Source: Clavaria fumosa | Lineage: Eukaryota > Basidiomycota > Agaricomycetes > Agaricales > Clavariaceae | NCBI GenBank assembly: GCA_951802425.1 | Contig: OX637799.1 | Coordinates: 1,054,001 to 1,118,000 of the forward strand | Direction: 5' to 3' | DNA length: 64,000 nucleotides | Part shown: positions 41,661-50,929 of the stretch, piece by piece | Layout of the letters: every line of letters begins with the position of its first letter | How positions within the stretch are numbered: position 1 is the first letter of the stretch | The notes under the pieces: model-generated | What the model saw: only the letters and a program-made list of their open reading frames with translations | Told to the model about the DNA's origin: nothing | Database searches by the model: none | Translations under genes and position numbers: made by a program

Positions 41661-41743
41661 CCTGAGGAATGGGTGGGAGAGTGTAAAGTTCTGGTGAACT
41701 GCCAGAGTAAAATTGCACAGGGACCCCCAGACACCCTGTGACA

Positions 41744-41934
41744 AGGCCTGGCACTTGGGATGGTGCACTGTGCAGTTGATCACTTTGGTGCACTTTTCTT
41801 AAGAACTATCCCATGCATCCAGTGCACTATCCCAAGCACACAACACACTATACCAAAGGGGGCTATTAGCCCTAATTCCACCTATAATTTAATAAGGCTA
41901 ATAGCCCTCATGTGGGGGTTACCAGAAGTGGACA
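41744..41934 (-). repeat. Repeat R1, copy 2
   Basis: Inverted copy of 284-473, including the GGGCTATTAGCC hairpin. As in copy 1, GGAGTCC satellite sequence lies on its inner side. Confidence 0.75.
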
Positions 41935-42164
41935 ACAATGTGAATATTGATAAAATACCTCCAACTCTTATACCATGCCCTCCAGCTCATCATTGCCCAC
42001 AGAATGAGTATAATATCATGGAGAATTGGGTGAGAAATTGCTGTTTGAAGTTTTTAACCAACTTTCTCCAAACTCAACCAAATCACTGTGGACTCAATAG
42101 CAGGTTGATATCACCATCTGGTCAGATGATTTATGACTTTCACCCAAAAAACAGGTGACAGGTG

Positions 42165-42505
42165 ATTAACTGGAGGATATTGAGTGATACAATATACCCC
42201 CTTAATTTGAGTGATTACAAACTGCAGGATATCAAGTGATACAAAACACCTCTCAACTTGAGTGATGTTAAACTGGAGGATATTGAGTGATATTAAACTG
42301 AAGGACATTGAGTGATACAATACACCTCTCAATTTGAGTGATATTAAACTGGAAGATATTGAGTGATACAATACACCCATTTAATTTGAGCCAGAGGATA
42401 TTGAGTGATATAATACACCCCTTAATTTAAGTGATATTGAACTGGAGGATATTGAGTGATACACCTCTCAATTTGAGTGACATTAAGCCACAAAATCTCA
42501 TTGTC
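42165..42505. repeat. Tandem repeat with about 50-bp period
   Basis: Six to seven imperfect units combining GGATATTGAGTGATAC, AATACACC and CTCAATTTGAGTGATAT, with the inner GAGTGATA motif repeated twice per unit. Confidence 0.75.
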
Positions 42506-42510
42506 TAGAT

Positions 42511-42600
42511 GGGGACTGTAGTGTAATGGGTAACACAGCAGTTGTGGGTTAAGTCCAATTCCATGAGTGCTTGGGTTCAACTCCCACTGAGTGCATAATT
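42511..42600 (+). ncRNA. tRNA-like pol III promoter head (SINE-like)
   Basis: A box TAGTGTAATGG (42519-42529) and B box GGTTCAACTCC (42574-42584), both matching consensus, 55 nt apart as in tRNAs with a long variable arm. The ends do not pair as an acceptor stem. The tail after 42600 begins CAGGCTAAAAAAATAC. Probably a tRNA-derived SINE fragment. Confidence 0.5.
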
Positions 42601-43059
42601 TACAGGCTAAAAAAATACTTGGAGATAGAGTTAAAATCACTGAAAGTATGTAGAAGCCACCTGAAATATCAACTTGAAATGTGCTTGATAGCAGTGACAT
42701 TCACCTGGAGAGCAGCAGGTGAATTTGGTCATATATGTGCCAAAAATAACCCATTTCATTGACCTGATTATCAACCAATACAGTTTCAAGATATCTTCAA
42801 TAAATTAATTTTGTGCAATTTCTTGTGGTGAAAGATAGTGAAAAACACCTAAAATTATGGCTAAGATGACCCAAAAACTAACATGAAATTCACCTATTAG
42901 ATCAGCATAAAAGGCACACATGATAGAGTGAAATCCACCTATTAGAGATCAGCTTAAAATACACTTGTATTGTAGTGATATTCACCCAAAAAACAGTGGG
43001 TGAATTTGGACATTAAAGTAGTGGAAATCACCCATTCTTTGTACCCAATATACACTTGA
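42601..43059. other. AT-rich flank of Gypsy C, no gene
   Basis: Has loosely repeated CACCTATTAGA..AGATCAGC and GTGATATTCACC motifs. The last five bases, CTTGA, are the target duplication of Gypsy C. Confidence 0.5.
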
Positions 43060-43348
43060 TGTTAGGATCGCTTATGTAAGCCATCCCAAAGTGCAGTTGT
43101 GGAGAAACTGGGGAGGGTTGTTGGAAGGTCACATGACCTGTGGCTGTGGTCAGATTACATAATCGTAAGATCACATGACCTGGGCCTGGGCGCATCACGT
43201 GATCTGAGGGTCCGAGCGTGGGAAAGTCAGCAAGTCCCGAGGCTCTCGCTATATATACTGCGTCCTTTCCATTTTTGTACTCTTTTCCCCTTATCTTAGT
43301 ATTGTCGTCATGACCTTACGCTTAAGTTGTGTGAGACCCAGTCTGATA
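43060..43348 (+). repeat. Gypsy C 5' LTR
   Basis: 289 bp, TGTTAGGATC to CAGTCTGATA (TG..TA ends). U3 has three 12-bp palindrome-like boxes: GGTCACATGACC (43127-43138), GATCACATGACC (43169-43180) and CATCACGTGATC (43193-43204). The TATA box is TATATATA at 43250-43257. Confidence 0.95.
43250..43303 (+). promoter_or_regulatory. Gypsy C promoter and predicted transcript start
   Basis: TATATATA at 43250-43257, with ATCTTAGTATT at 43293-43303 about 36 bp downstream. The latter is predicted as the first 11 nt of the transcript because it is complementary to the PBS. The start site itself is inferred. Confidence 0.65.
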
Positions 43349-43349
43349 T

Positions 43350-43360
43350 AATACTAAGAT
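43350..43360 (+). promoter_or_regulatory. Self-complementary primer-binding site, Gypsy C
   Basis: AATACTAAGAT, exact reverse complement of 43293-43303; pairing stops on both sides. No tRNA-type TGG start follows the LTR. Confidence 0.8.
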
Positions 43361-43922
43361 CCGCCTGTCCGCCCTAGCCCCATGTCCTAACCCGGCTAGC
43401 CTGGACCCTTAATTTCAAACTGTGACACGTTGTCACAGCTCAGCCCCTATCATCCTCTTCTCCTTTACCCTGCCCGCAGTGTGTAACAGAACCGCGCGAA
43501 ATTTTTACTGTGTGTAGATACACGTGACCAGACCAGGAGGAAGTCAACTGTGACCCTCCCCAAGTGATACCAAGTGCCCAAGGCCCGGAACTTTGTTTTA
43601 CAGCTACGTACCAGTGAATCATGTAGTGTACAGGGCAAGGAAAGGCCCCTACATAGTCTTTCTGTAGTTTCCTGGTCCAGTGGACAGGGCCCTTGCTCTG
43701 TGACCATTGTCAGAAGGGCACACGGGCAACTCATTAGGAGTTGTGGAGCGACCACCTGGGACACCATTTGGGCCCCACGTTAACAAAAGTTTCATAGAAT
43801 AAGAGTTCTATAGGTACATAAGTACACAGAAGAGCAGCCTAAGAGGACAGGACTGTTAAGAGATCGAAGAAATCCTGAGTGCCCAAGGCCTGGAACTTTA
43901 TTTACAGCATCCAGGGCCTGTG

Positions 43923-45023
43923 ATGGCAGACCATGTCACCCCGCCTGTAGCCCAACCTATGAGGCTTGACCTATCTGTTGCCCCCTTTGATGGGCAGAAA
44001 AGGAACTTCTGTACATTCCTCCGATCCCTTCGCCTCCTGTTTATGGCGAACCTGACTGTCTATGCTGTGGACCTGGTGAAGGTCCTTCTTGCTCTGAGCA
44101 AAATTACTGGAGAAGGATTCGCTGCAGAGTGGGCGAATATGAAGGCAGAAGAGATCCTGGGTAGTGGCGAGGCCGGAACCTGGGCAGAGTTTGTGGAGGA
44201 GATGAAGCATGCATTCGATGACCCGAATGACCATGCGACTGCCCTTGCCGATATTGCAGGGCTGAAACAGGGTGCCATGACAGCACCAGAGTTCTTCGCG
44301 AAATTCGAGACACTGTTCTGACGGGCAAAGTTGAGTGCAGAGAAGGACTCAGGAATCCTAGTCCATTGGCTGGAGTTGAACCTGAGTAGGAGGTTGGTGG
44401 AGAGAATCTATGGTGTCTCCCCGATGCCAGAGACATATGGAGAATGGAAGGTGCTGGCTGAGAGGCTTGATGCCCAGCAAAGGCGACTGGATGGGATACT
44501 CATGGAACGGACACCGCGACCCACTGTGACCCCCACACGACCCACCGCGACCCTACCGCGACCTGCCGTGACCGTTTCGCGACCTCTTGTGACCCCTCTG
44601 CTGTGTACTCCAGATGTGGCCATGGCCCAAGGATGGGCCCCTGCTGATGAGAGATGTTGTTTCCGATGCCACCAGACTGGCCATGCTGTCCGTTTCTGCC
44701 CCCTGCCTGATACACGTCTGCAGGTCCCAAGGGCCCAAACCCGGGCAGCACCATGTGCCCCCCAAATGGCGGAGGGATATGAGAAAGAGATTGCACGGCT
44801 CCGAGCCTGCATAGAGCTGTGTGAGAGAGAGAGGAGGACTCCCACTGGGGAGAAGAAGTGTGCCAGCCCCCTTTCCATCCCTGTGCCTGCTGCAAGTATA
44901 CCCCAATATACTATCTTGCAGCGGAGACATACCCGAATTGGGGCTGAGGTGAAGGAGGAAGTGAGACTGGCAGAGCGCCTAACCAGAGTGCGGCCAGAAG
45001 TGCAGAAACATGTGCCACGAGAG
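43923..45023 (+). pseudogene. Gag of Gypsy C (TGA at 44319)
   Basis: The chosen ATG opens MADHVTPPVAQPMRL, followed by the capsid-like part (LSVAPFDGQKRNFCTFLRSL) and, after a TGA at 44319-44321, the second half to the knuckle CFRCHQTGHAVRFC (about 44680) and a helical stretch (EKEIARLRACIELCERERR). The reading frame would continue into protease, but LTR2 splits it at 45024. The TGA is shared with copy B; otherwise the frame is clean. Gag would form the particle and bind element RNA. Confidence 0.88.
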
Positions 45024-45158
45024 TGTCATGAAAGCGTCGTCCGTACTACCAGGCCAGCAAATTTCAATCCTTCAACTTAAGGAACACCACGCAAATCAGG
45101 CGAACAAGGGGCTAAACCCCAACTATATATTTTATCGCAAGATAAGTACAATACTTAT

Positions 45159-45473
45159 CTACACGAAGGAAAGCCAAGACCCCTCTTCATCAGGGGAGGA
45201 GCCCGAGGTGCCGTACTCAGACCCCCAAGACTCCTCTTCCCACGACTCATCTGAAGAGTCTGAGAAGTCAGACTCACCCACGAACCCGAGAGCTACCCTC
45301 AAGGGATGGGAGGCAAACTGACCATCCCAGATTCCCGCCTCCAGGGCAGCCTCTCGCAGATCTCGCACAGCGCCGAGAGAACCTCCGTCGTCCAGAGTAG
45401 GAGACGGGAGGGGGGAATAGGCGGGGGGGAGGTCAACGGTAGGAAGGGAGGGCGACGGAGGAGGCGCCACCAA
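45159..45473 (-). CDS. LTR2 acidic 104-aa ORF (copy 2)
   Basis: Counterpart of 3692-4006, same length, ending in SDSSDESWEEESWGSEYG. Unknown function; antisense to the LTR2 TATA box. Confidence 0.4.
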   Translation of the reverse strand: MVAPPPSPSLPTVDLPPAYSPLPSPTLDDGGSLGAVRDLREAALEAGIWDGQFASHPLRVALGFVGESDFSDSSDESWEEESWGSEYGTSGSSPDEEGSWLSFV

Positions 45474-45645
45474 CGGGGTATCCAGAGGTTGGGGATCTGG
45501 ACCTGGGGACGGTAAGCCGGATGTACAGGACCAGAACCAATCTCAGCCCAATCCTGCCCACCTTGGTACCAAGTACCTTGGTCACCCCAAGGGGTGGTGG
45601 CCCAGACAATTGGCGAGGGAGGACGAGGAGGAGCCCAGTCCCAAT

Positions 45646-45999
45646 CTATAAAGAATCAGACTTACTGGAGACAGAGAGAAGCAGCTCGGCTAACTCACCA
45701 TGAGGGTCCTCGAGAAGGTCACAGATACGTCGGTAAGGACCTTGGGTCAAGGAGCAGTCCTTGACAAGGTGGGAGGGATCCCCACAGGCGAAGCATCGGT
45801 CGAGGACCCAGTAGAGGTCCGCATCGGCAGGGACGAGTTGAACCCACCAGTGGAAGGTGTCGCAGGAGAGCTTGACCCCGGTACGAGGAGCGAAGAGGGA
45901 GGAGCTGTGGAAGAACTCGACGAGGTGGTGGCCTTGGAGACACATAGCAGGCAGACTCTGAAGGGACGGCGAAAGGAGGAAGACCGTCCTTTTATCCAA
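45646..45999 (-). CDS. LTR2 CCHC zinc-knuckle protein (copy 2)
   Basis: Begins MDKRTVFLLSPSLQSLPAM and has the knuckle CFACGDPSHLVKDC near 45760-45800. 117 codons, collinear with copy 1. Differences are mainly Arg-to-Cys/Gln type. Retention of the same frame and end in both copies hints at coding function, or simply at youth. Confidence 0.5.
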   Translation of the reverse strand: MDKRTVFLLSPSLQSLPAMCLQGHHLVEFFHSSSLFAPRTGVKLSCDTFHWWVQLVPADADLYWVLDRCFACGDPSHLVKDCSLTQGPYRRICDLLEDPHGELAELLLSVSSKSDSL

Positions 46000-46393
46000 T
46001 AAACCGCCACAGACTGATCTCGACCTCGATTGGGCAGACCCCTATCCACCAGACACGATCACCCCTAAGAAGATCTCTGATCAAAGATCAGTTTCACTCG
46101 ATCACTGCATCACACCGATCGATCAAGTGATCATGACTCAGAACAGCTCGATCACAGATCAGCTGGCCCTCCGATCATATCCCCAACAAGATCAGATGCA
46201 GCCGACGTGATGTAATGCATCGAAGCGGGGACCCTGTCTGATCGCGGATGACATCATCATCACAAGGATCCCAACAAAGATCGACACTGCTCGGACTCAT
46301 CATTCCAGTGCAAGCGCGCAGCTTTCCTGATCATCTATCAGATTCCGATATTTAATCAATGACTCATACATCACGTACAGCCCATAGCTAGAG

Positions 46394-46400
46394 TATATAA
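46394..46400 (+). promoter_or_regulatory. LTR2 TATA box
   Basis: TATATAA in GAGTATATAAGACC, conserved in copy 1 (minus strand, near 2768). It is followed by about 400 bp to the LTR end, which would be R plus U5. That stretch is open for over 100 codons in the frame containing FALEGFVFPPLRSQVIPPES, without an ATG. Confidence 0.5.
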
Positions 46401-46835
46401 GACCTGAGACCAACCCACATGTACCCTAGCTTCGATCTTTTCGTCTATACACTTACTTGAGAGACCTCAACTAAGTCTGACAGCAAACGTCGCTGCTGAG
46501 AGCTTCGCACTGGAAGGATTCGTCTTCCCACCTTTAAGGTCGCAAGTCATCCCTCCTGAGAGTTTCACCAGCCACCCATCGATTGAGCAGAACCTCTATC
46601 GGTTCGAGTATTACCAAAGGTATACAAGGACCTGGATAAAGGACCGACTACTCCGAGCCAATCCCCAGACTTATTACCAGACACTTCGACTACTGCAGGA
46701 GTGTTCCCTGCATATCGAGAGACAAGTCTGCCAGGACTATCGACTAGCGTTAGAAACTGAACAGACCCTTCGCTCTACCCTTGCACACCAAAGGGGTTTT
46801 GCTGTCACAAGCCCGACAGAGAGCTAGCCATCCAG

Positions 46836-49800
46836 GTGCACTTGGAGGCTTTCAGCACTGGCAAAGGGACCACAATGAAGGCCCTTGTCGACTCAGGGTG
46901 CACCAACTGCTTCATGGATTTGGAGTGGGCGAAAGGAGTGGGACTGGAGCCATCTCTCCTGCTGAACCCAATCACCATGTATAATGTGGATGGGACACAG
47001 AACAGGGATGGAAAGGTCCGGTATGGGATAGAGGTGCTGGTGAGAGTTGGTGACCACCAGGAGCGGATCCACTTTCTGCTGGGAAAGACCCAGTCCCACA
47101 AGGTCATCCTTGGGCATGACTGGCTCAAGCGGCATAACCCGGATATCGACTGGCAGAAGGCAGAGCTGAGCCTTACCCGCTGCCCCCCACAGTGTTCCCC
47201 ATCCCCTCGAGCCCCTGCACCCCTGAAAACGAGTACCCTCGCATCCACGAGTATTCTGGACACCCGTTTTCCCAACTCTGGCCCTACCCCCGATTGGCCC
47301 AGCTGCTACCCTTTGGTGTTTAGTGAAGCAAAGTGGGATGAACTTCCCTGCTCCCGACCAGACTTCGATATTAAGATCGAGTTCAAAAAGGACCCTGAGC
47401 ACCTCTCCTCCAAGCTGTATTCTTTGACACGGCAGGAGATGGTGGAGATGAACTGTTGGGTGGATGAGCAGCTTGCTTCTGGACGAATCCGGCCCTCGAA
47501 ATCCCCGTATGCCAGCCCCTTCTTCTTCAAACATGAGAAGGACAAACTGCGGCCAATCATCGACTACTCAAGGCTGAATGCACACCTGATCAAGGACAAG
47601 TACCCCCTCCCCCGCATCCGAGACACAGTGGATGTGCTTAAAGGAGCGTCGATCTACTCTAAGATTGATGCAAAGGGAGGTTTCCCATCTATGCAGGTCT
47701 GGCCCGAGCACCAGCACCATTGCGCCTTCCTGACACCCCGTGGACTCTTCGAACCAGCTGTCATGTGGTTTGGACTGCAGAATGCCCCTGCCACCTTCCA
47801 ACGCTTCATGAACCATGTGTTGAGGGAGGAGATTGCAGGAGGACATGTGAGGGCCTATGTGGATGATGTCATTGTGTTTGCAGAGGACTTGGCTACACAC
47901 CGGTACTGGATGGATCGGGTCTTGAGGAAGTTTGGAGAGAATGGGTTGTGTCTCAAACTCAGTAAATGCGAGTTTGAGAAGAGTGAGATCATCTTCCTGG
48001 GGATGAAGATCTCCCACAACAGACTAGAGCATGATCCGGCCAAGGGTGCGGCAGTCCGAGATTGGCCACGTCCTAAGAATGTGAAGGATGTCCAGAGGTT
48101 CAATGGGATGCTGAACTACCTCCGCCGGCACATCCCAAATCTTTCTGCCCGGGCAAAGCCACTCTTCTGGCTGACTGGGAATGTTCCGTGGAAATGGGAG
48201 GAGGAGGAGGAAGCAGCCTTCCGAGATCTCCGCCAGGCACTCGTATCAGCCCCGGTCTTGGCTCTGCCTCAGGACAAAGGGAGATGGAAGGTAGAGACAG
48301 ATGCAAGCAATCTGGCAACTGGTGGAGTGCTCTCGCAGCAGCAGACGGATGGAACCTGGAGAGTTGTTGACTATATCTCCAAGGCCCTCACTGCAGCTGA
48401 GAAGAACTACGATGTGTACGACAAGGAGTTCTTGGCTGTGATTCGGGCACTTCGCGAGTGGCGAGCATACCTCATTGGAGCAGAGGAGACGATCGAGATC
48501 TGGACGGACCATGCAAACCTCCAGTACTTCCGGAAGCCCCAGAAGTTGAAGCCGAGGCAGGTTCGTTGGGTTGGAGAGCTCCAGTGCTTTGACTTTGAGA
48601 TAAAGTATCGCACTGGCAAGTCGAACACAAAGGCAGATGCACTCTCCCGGAGACCGGACTATGGAGAGATGGTGGAGGAGGATGCACCAGTGCAGGTTTT
48701 CCCGGAAACGGAAGTCCGTGTGTCATTCACATCGGAAATGGAGACGCTACTCCAGAAAAATAGCGTGGTACACATACAGAAGCCGGAGGAGCTTGATGAT
48801 GAGTGGACACGAGATCGTGCTGGACTCTGGCGAAAGGGGATAGTCACCTGGGTCCCCCTAGGAGCTCGTGAGGCCGTTCTCGAGTTTGAGCATGACCTCC
48901 CCGCTGCTGGACACCCTGGGCCCCGGAAGTTGAGAGCAGCACTAGTGAAGGGTTATTGGTGGCCAGACATGGTAAAAGATGCGGATCGGTATGCCCAGGG
49001 GTGTGAGACATGCCAGCGGACGAAGCCCGACCGTACCAAGCGTGCTGCCCCACTGCACCCCCATCTGGTGCCCGATGGTCCCTGGTCGGTGATCTCATGG
49101 GACATAGTCAGTCCCCTCCCCCTCTCCCGTGGACATAATGCCATCCTTGTTATTGTCGACAAATTCACGAAACGGACACTGCTCGAAGCGATCGGGCTCG
49201 ACCTCACAGGACTTGGAGTGGCGCGTCTCCTCCGGGATCGAGTGTTTCGTGACCATGGAGTCCCTCACAAGGTTGTGAGTGACCGGGGGTCCCAGTTCGT
49301 GTCCCGCTTCATGAAGGAGTTCTACTCCATGATCCGGGTAAAGGCAAATCCAAGTACTGCCTTTCATCCGCAGACTGATGGACAGACGGAACGGGCGAAC
49401 CAGGAGATGGAGATCTATCTCCGGGCTTACGTGGACCATCTCCAGGATGACTGGGCTGAATGGTTGTCCACTGCGGAGTTTGCTCTTAATAATCGTGAGC
49501 ACTCAGCAACAGGACAGACACCTTTCTTCCTTGATTATGGACGACACCCATGGAATGGGGGGCTCCGGCCACCTTCTGAGGTGAACCCGGCGGCGGACGA
49601 GTGGATGGCTAAGCTCACGGAGTCCCGAAGAGCAGCCAAGGAGGCAATGGAGAAAGCAGTGGCAGCGATGAAGAAGAGCTACGATAAGGGGAAACGCCCA
49701 AGTCGGGAGTACTCTGAGGGAGATCTGGTCTGGCTGGATACTAGAAACTTGAAGATGGACCGGCCCTGTAAAAAGCTTGACAACAAGAGAGCAGGCCCCT

Positions 49801-50171
49801 TTGCAGTTGAGGAGAAGGTGGGACCTGCTGGGTATCGCCTCAAGCTCCCTCGGGCCTGGCGCATCCATCGGGTCTTCAATGAGTTGCTGTTGACACCATA
49901 CCACCCCCCTTCCTTCCCTTCCCAGAACCTGCCTCCCCCTCCGCCCCCTACGATTGATGATGACCACCTGGAGTATGATGTGGAGGCGATCCTTGATGTT
50001 AAGAAGGTGGGGCGTGGAGTGAGATACCTGGTGAAGTGGTTGGGATACCCTGTAGAGGAGAACACTTGGGAGCCACGACGGAACCTCACCAATGTGGCAC
50101 TGCTTCTCCGGGACTTCTTCCTTGCTCACCCTGACAAGGCCAAGCTAGCTGGTCGGGACGCCCAGCCTTAA
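46836..50171 (+). CDS. Pol of Gypsy C: protease, RT, RNase H, integrase, chromodomain; intact frame
   Basis: 1111 codons without a stop. Protease ALVDSGCTNC (residues 17-25), RT with YVDD at about 340, RNase H VETDAS at about 485, integrase zinc-binding region H..H..CETCQ (about 690-735), catalytic core with ISWDIV (about 754), VSDRGSQF (about 815) and FHPQTDGQTER (about 850), and a C-terminal chromodomain EYDVEAILDVKKVG to ENTWEP (about 1045-1085). Every catalytic residue I checked is present. The listed start is only where the frame resumes after LTR2; in the native element it is continuous with gag. The enzymes copy element RNA and insert the cDNA, and chromodomains direct chromoviruses to heterochromatin. 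Translation is blocked here by the LTR2 insertion. Confidence 0.93.
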   Translation: MHLEAFSTGKGTTMKALVDSGCTNCFMDLEWAKGVGLEPSLLLNPITMYNVDGTQNRDGKVRYGIEVLVRVGDHQERIHFLLGKTQSHKVILGHDWLKRHNPDIDWQKAELSLTRCPPQCSPSPRAPAPLKTSTLASTSILDTRFPNSGPTPDWPSCYPLVFSEAKWDELPCSRPDFDIKIEFKKDPEHLSSKLYSLTRQEMVEMNCWVDEQLASGRIRPSKSPYASPFFFKHEKDKLRPIIDYSRLNAHLIKDKYPLPRIRDTVDVLKGASIYSKIDAKGGFPSMQVWPEHQHHCAFLTPRGLFEPAVMWFGLQNAPATFQRFMNHVLREEIAGGHVRAYVDDVIVFAEDLATHRYWMDRVLRKFGENGLCLKLSKCEFEKSEIIFLGMKISHNRLEHDPAKGAAVRDWPRPKNVKDVQRFNGMLNYLRRHIPNLSARAKPLFWLTGNVPWKWEEEEEAAFRDLRQALVSAPVLALPQDKGRWKVETDASNLATGGVLSQQQTDGTWRVVDYISKALTAAEKNYDVYDKEFLAVIRALREWRAYLIGAEETIEIWTDHANLQYFRKPQKLKPRQVRWVGELQCFDFEIKYRTGKSNTKADALSRRPDYGEMVEEDAPVQVFPETEVRVSFTSEMETLLQKNSVVHIQKPEELDDEWTRDRAGLWRKGIVTWVPLGAREAVLEFEHDLPAAGHPGPRKLRAALVKGYWWPDMVKDADRYAQGCETCQRTKPDRTKRAAPLHPHLVPDGPWSVISWDIVSPLPLSRGHNAILVIVDKFTKRTLLEAIGLDLTGLGVARLLRDRVFRDHGVPHKVVSDRGSQFVSRFMKEFYSMIRVKANPSTAFHPQTDGQTERANQEMEIYLRAYVDHLQDDWAEWLSTAEFALNNREHSATGQTPFFLDYGRHPWNGGLRPPSEVNPAADEWMAKLTESRRAAKEAMEKAVAAMKKSYDKGKRPSREYSEGDLVWLDTRNLKMDRPCKKLDNKRAGPFAVEEKVGPAGYRLKLPRAWRIHRVFNELLLTPYHPPSFPSQNLPPPPPPTIDDDHLEYDVEAILDVKKVGRGVRYLVKWLGYPVEENTWEPRRNLTNVALLLRDFFLAHPDKAKLAGRDAQP

Positions 50172-50182
50172 GAGGGGGGTGA

Positions 50183-50219
50183 TGTTAGGATCGCTTATGT
50201 AAGCCATCCCAAAGTGCAG
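50183..50219 (+). repeat. Gypsy C 3' LTR, first 37 bp
   Basis: TGTTAGGATC to AAAGTGCAG, interrupted by Ngaro at 50220. The remaining 252 bp are at 56015-56266, so together they make the full 289 bp with no base lost or duplicated. Confidence 0.92.
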
Positions 50220-50440
50220 GCTTACTAAGCGGCAGATCTGTATCAATACGAAGCAATAGAACGGGTCAAAGCAGTCAGTGGTGTGGGTGAGGATAATCGT
50301 GGTTTGCTACCTGGGGAGCCAGGCAAGCCTGCTTGTGAGGGTCCAAGGAAAGGAGCAGGGATGAGCAAACCAGAATAACTCGAGTGTGGGGTTTCGAGCC
50401 CGTTGAGCTCCGAGAGGTGCGGCGGAGGACACGGCTAACC
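50220..50440. repeat. Ngaro split repeat A, outer copy
   Basis: 221 bp, GCTTACTAAGCGGCAG to GGACACGGCTAACC; repeated at 50610-50830 with one visible difference (ATCAATACG against ATCGATACG). Confidence 0.92.
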
Positions 50441-50476
50441 GAAACCGAGACACTGGCTGAGGGTGTGGTGGGTGGG

Positions 50477-50609
50477 TGAGAATGCGTCTGCTGGGGGAGA
50501 GAATGACTGGGGCGGACTGAGCACTGTCCACGCCATCATTCCCATTACTTTCTTAGTAAGCACTGGTTGTGGCCTAAACTTCACTAGCTCAGATTAGGCC
50601 AAACTGCGA
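50477..50609. repeat. Ngaro split repeat B, inner copy
   Basis: 133 bp, TGAGAATGCGTCTG to CCAAACTGCGA; repeated at 55892-56014, where a 10-bp GGCCTAAACT segment is missing. Confidence 0.9.
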
Positions 50610-50830
50610 GCTTACTAAGCGGCAGATCTGTATCGATACGAAGCAATAGAACGGGTCAAAGCAGTCAGTGGTGTGGGTGAGGATAATCGTGGTTTGCTAC
50701 CTGGGGAGCCAGGCAAGCCTGCTTGTGAGGGTCCAAGGAAAGGAGCAGGGATGAGCAAACCAGAATAACTCGAGTGTGGGGTTTCGAGCCCGTTGAGCTC
50801 CGAGAGGTGCGGCGGAGGACACGGCTAACC
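50610..50830. repeat. Ngaro split repeat A, inner copy
   Basis: Second copy of the 221-bp A repeat, directly joined to B1. Confidence 0.92.
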
Positions 50831-50929
50831 ATCAAGGAGCGTAGGCTTACAACAGTCGTGTACTCAGCGACTCACCAACCTAAAAGACTGCGATGCTGAT
50901 CAGATTCGAGTGGGCTGCACATTGTTTTA

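Larger units (their letters stand above)
45024..46818 (+). mobile_element. LTR2 copy 2, complete, inside Gypsy C
   Basis: 1795 bp, TGTCATGAAAG to CAAGCCCGACA, flanked by GAGAG at 45019-45023 and 46819-46823. Gypsy B has a single GAGAG in the uninterrupted sequence GTGCCACGAGAGCTAGCC. TG..CA ends and a 5-bp duplication are the marks of an LTR-retrotransposon integrase, so this is a solo LTR or a non-autonomous LTR-type element. It has no recognisable internal pol. It contains TATATAA at 46394-46400 on the plus strand, a GATC-rich block (46060-46290) and two minus-strand ORFs. Confidence 0.92.

Noticed and set aside
43675..43770. Possible tRNA-like segment in the Gypsy leader (TGGTCCAGTGG box)
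   Set aside because: The A box fits, but the downstream GAGCGACCACC is a poor B box and the stems do not form. Chance match more likely.
50220..50830. CRISPR-like or LTR-like direct repeats
   Set aside because: The A1-B1-A2 layout with B2 at the far end is the split direct repeat of an Ngaro element; the genome is eukaryotic.
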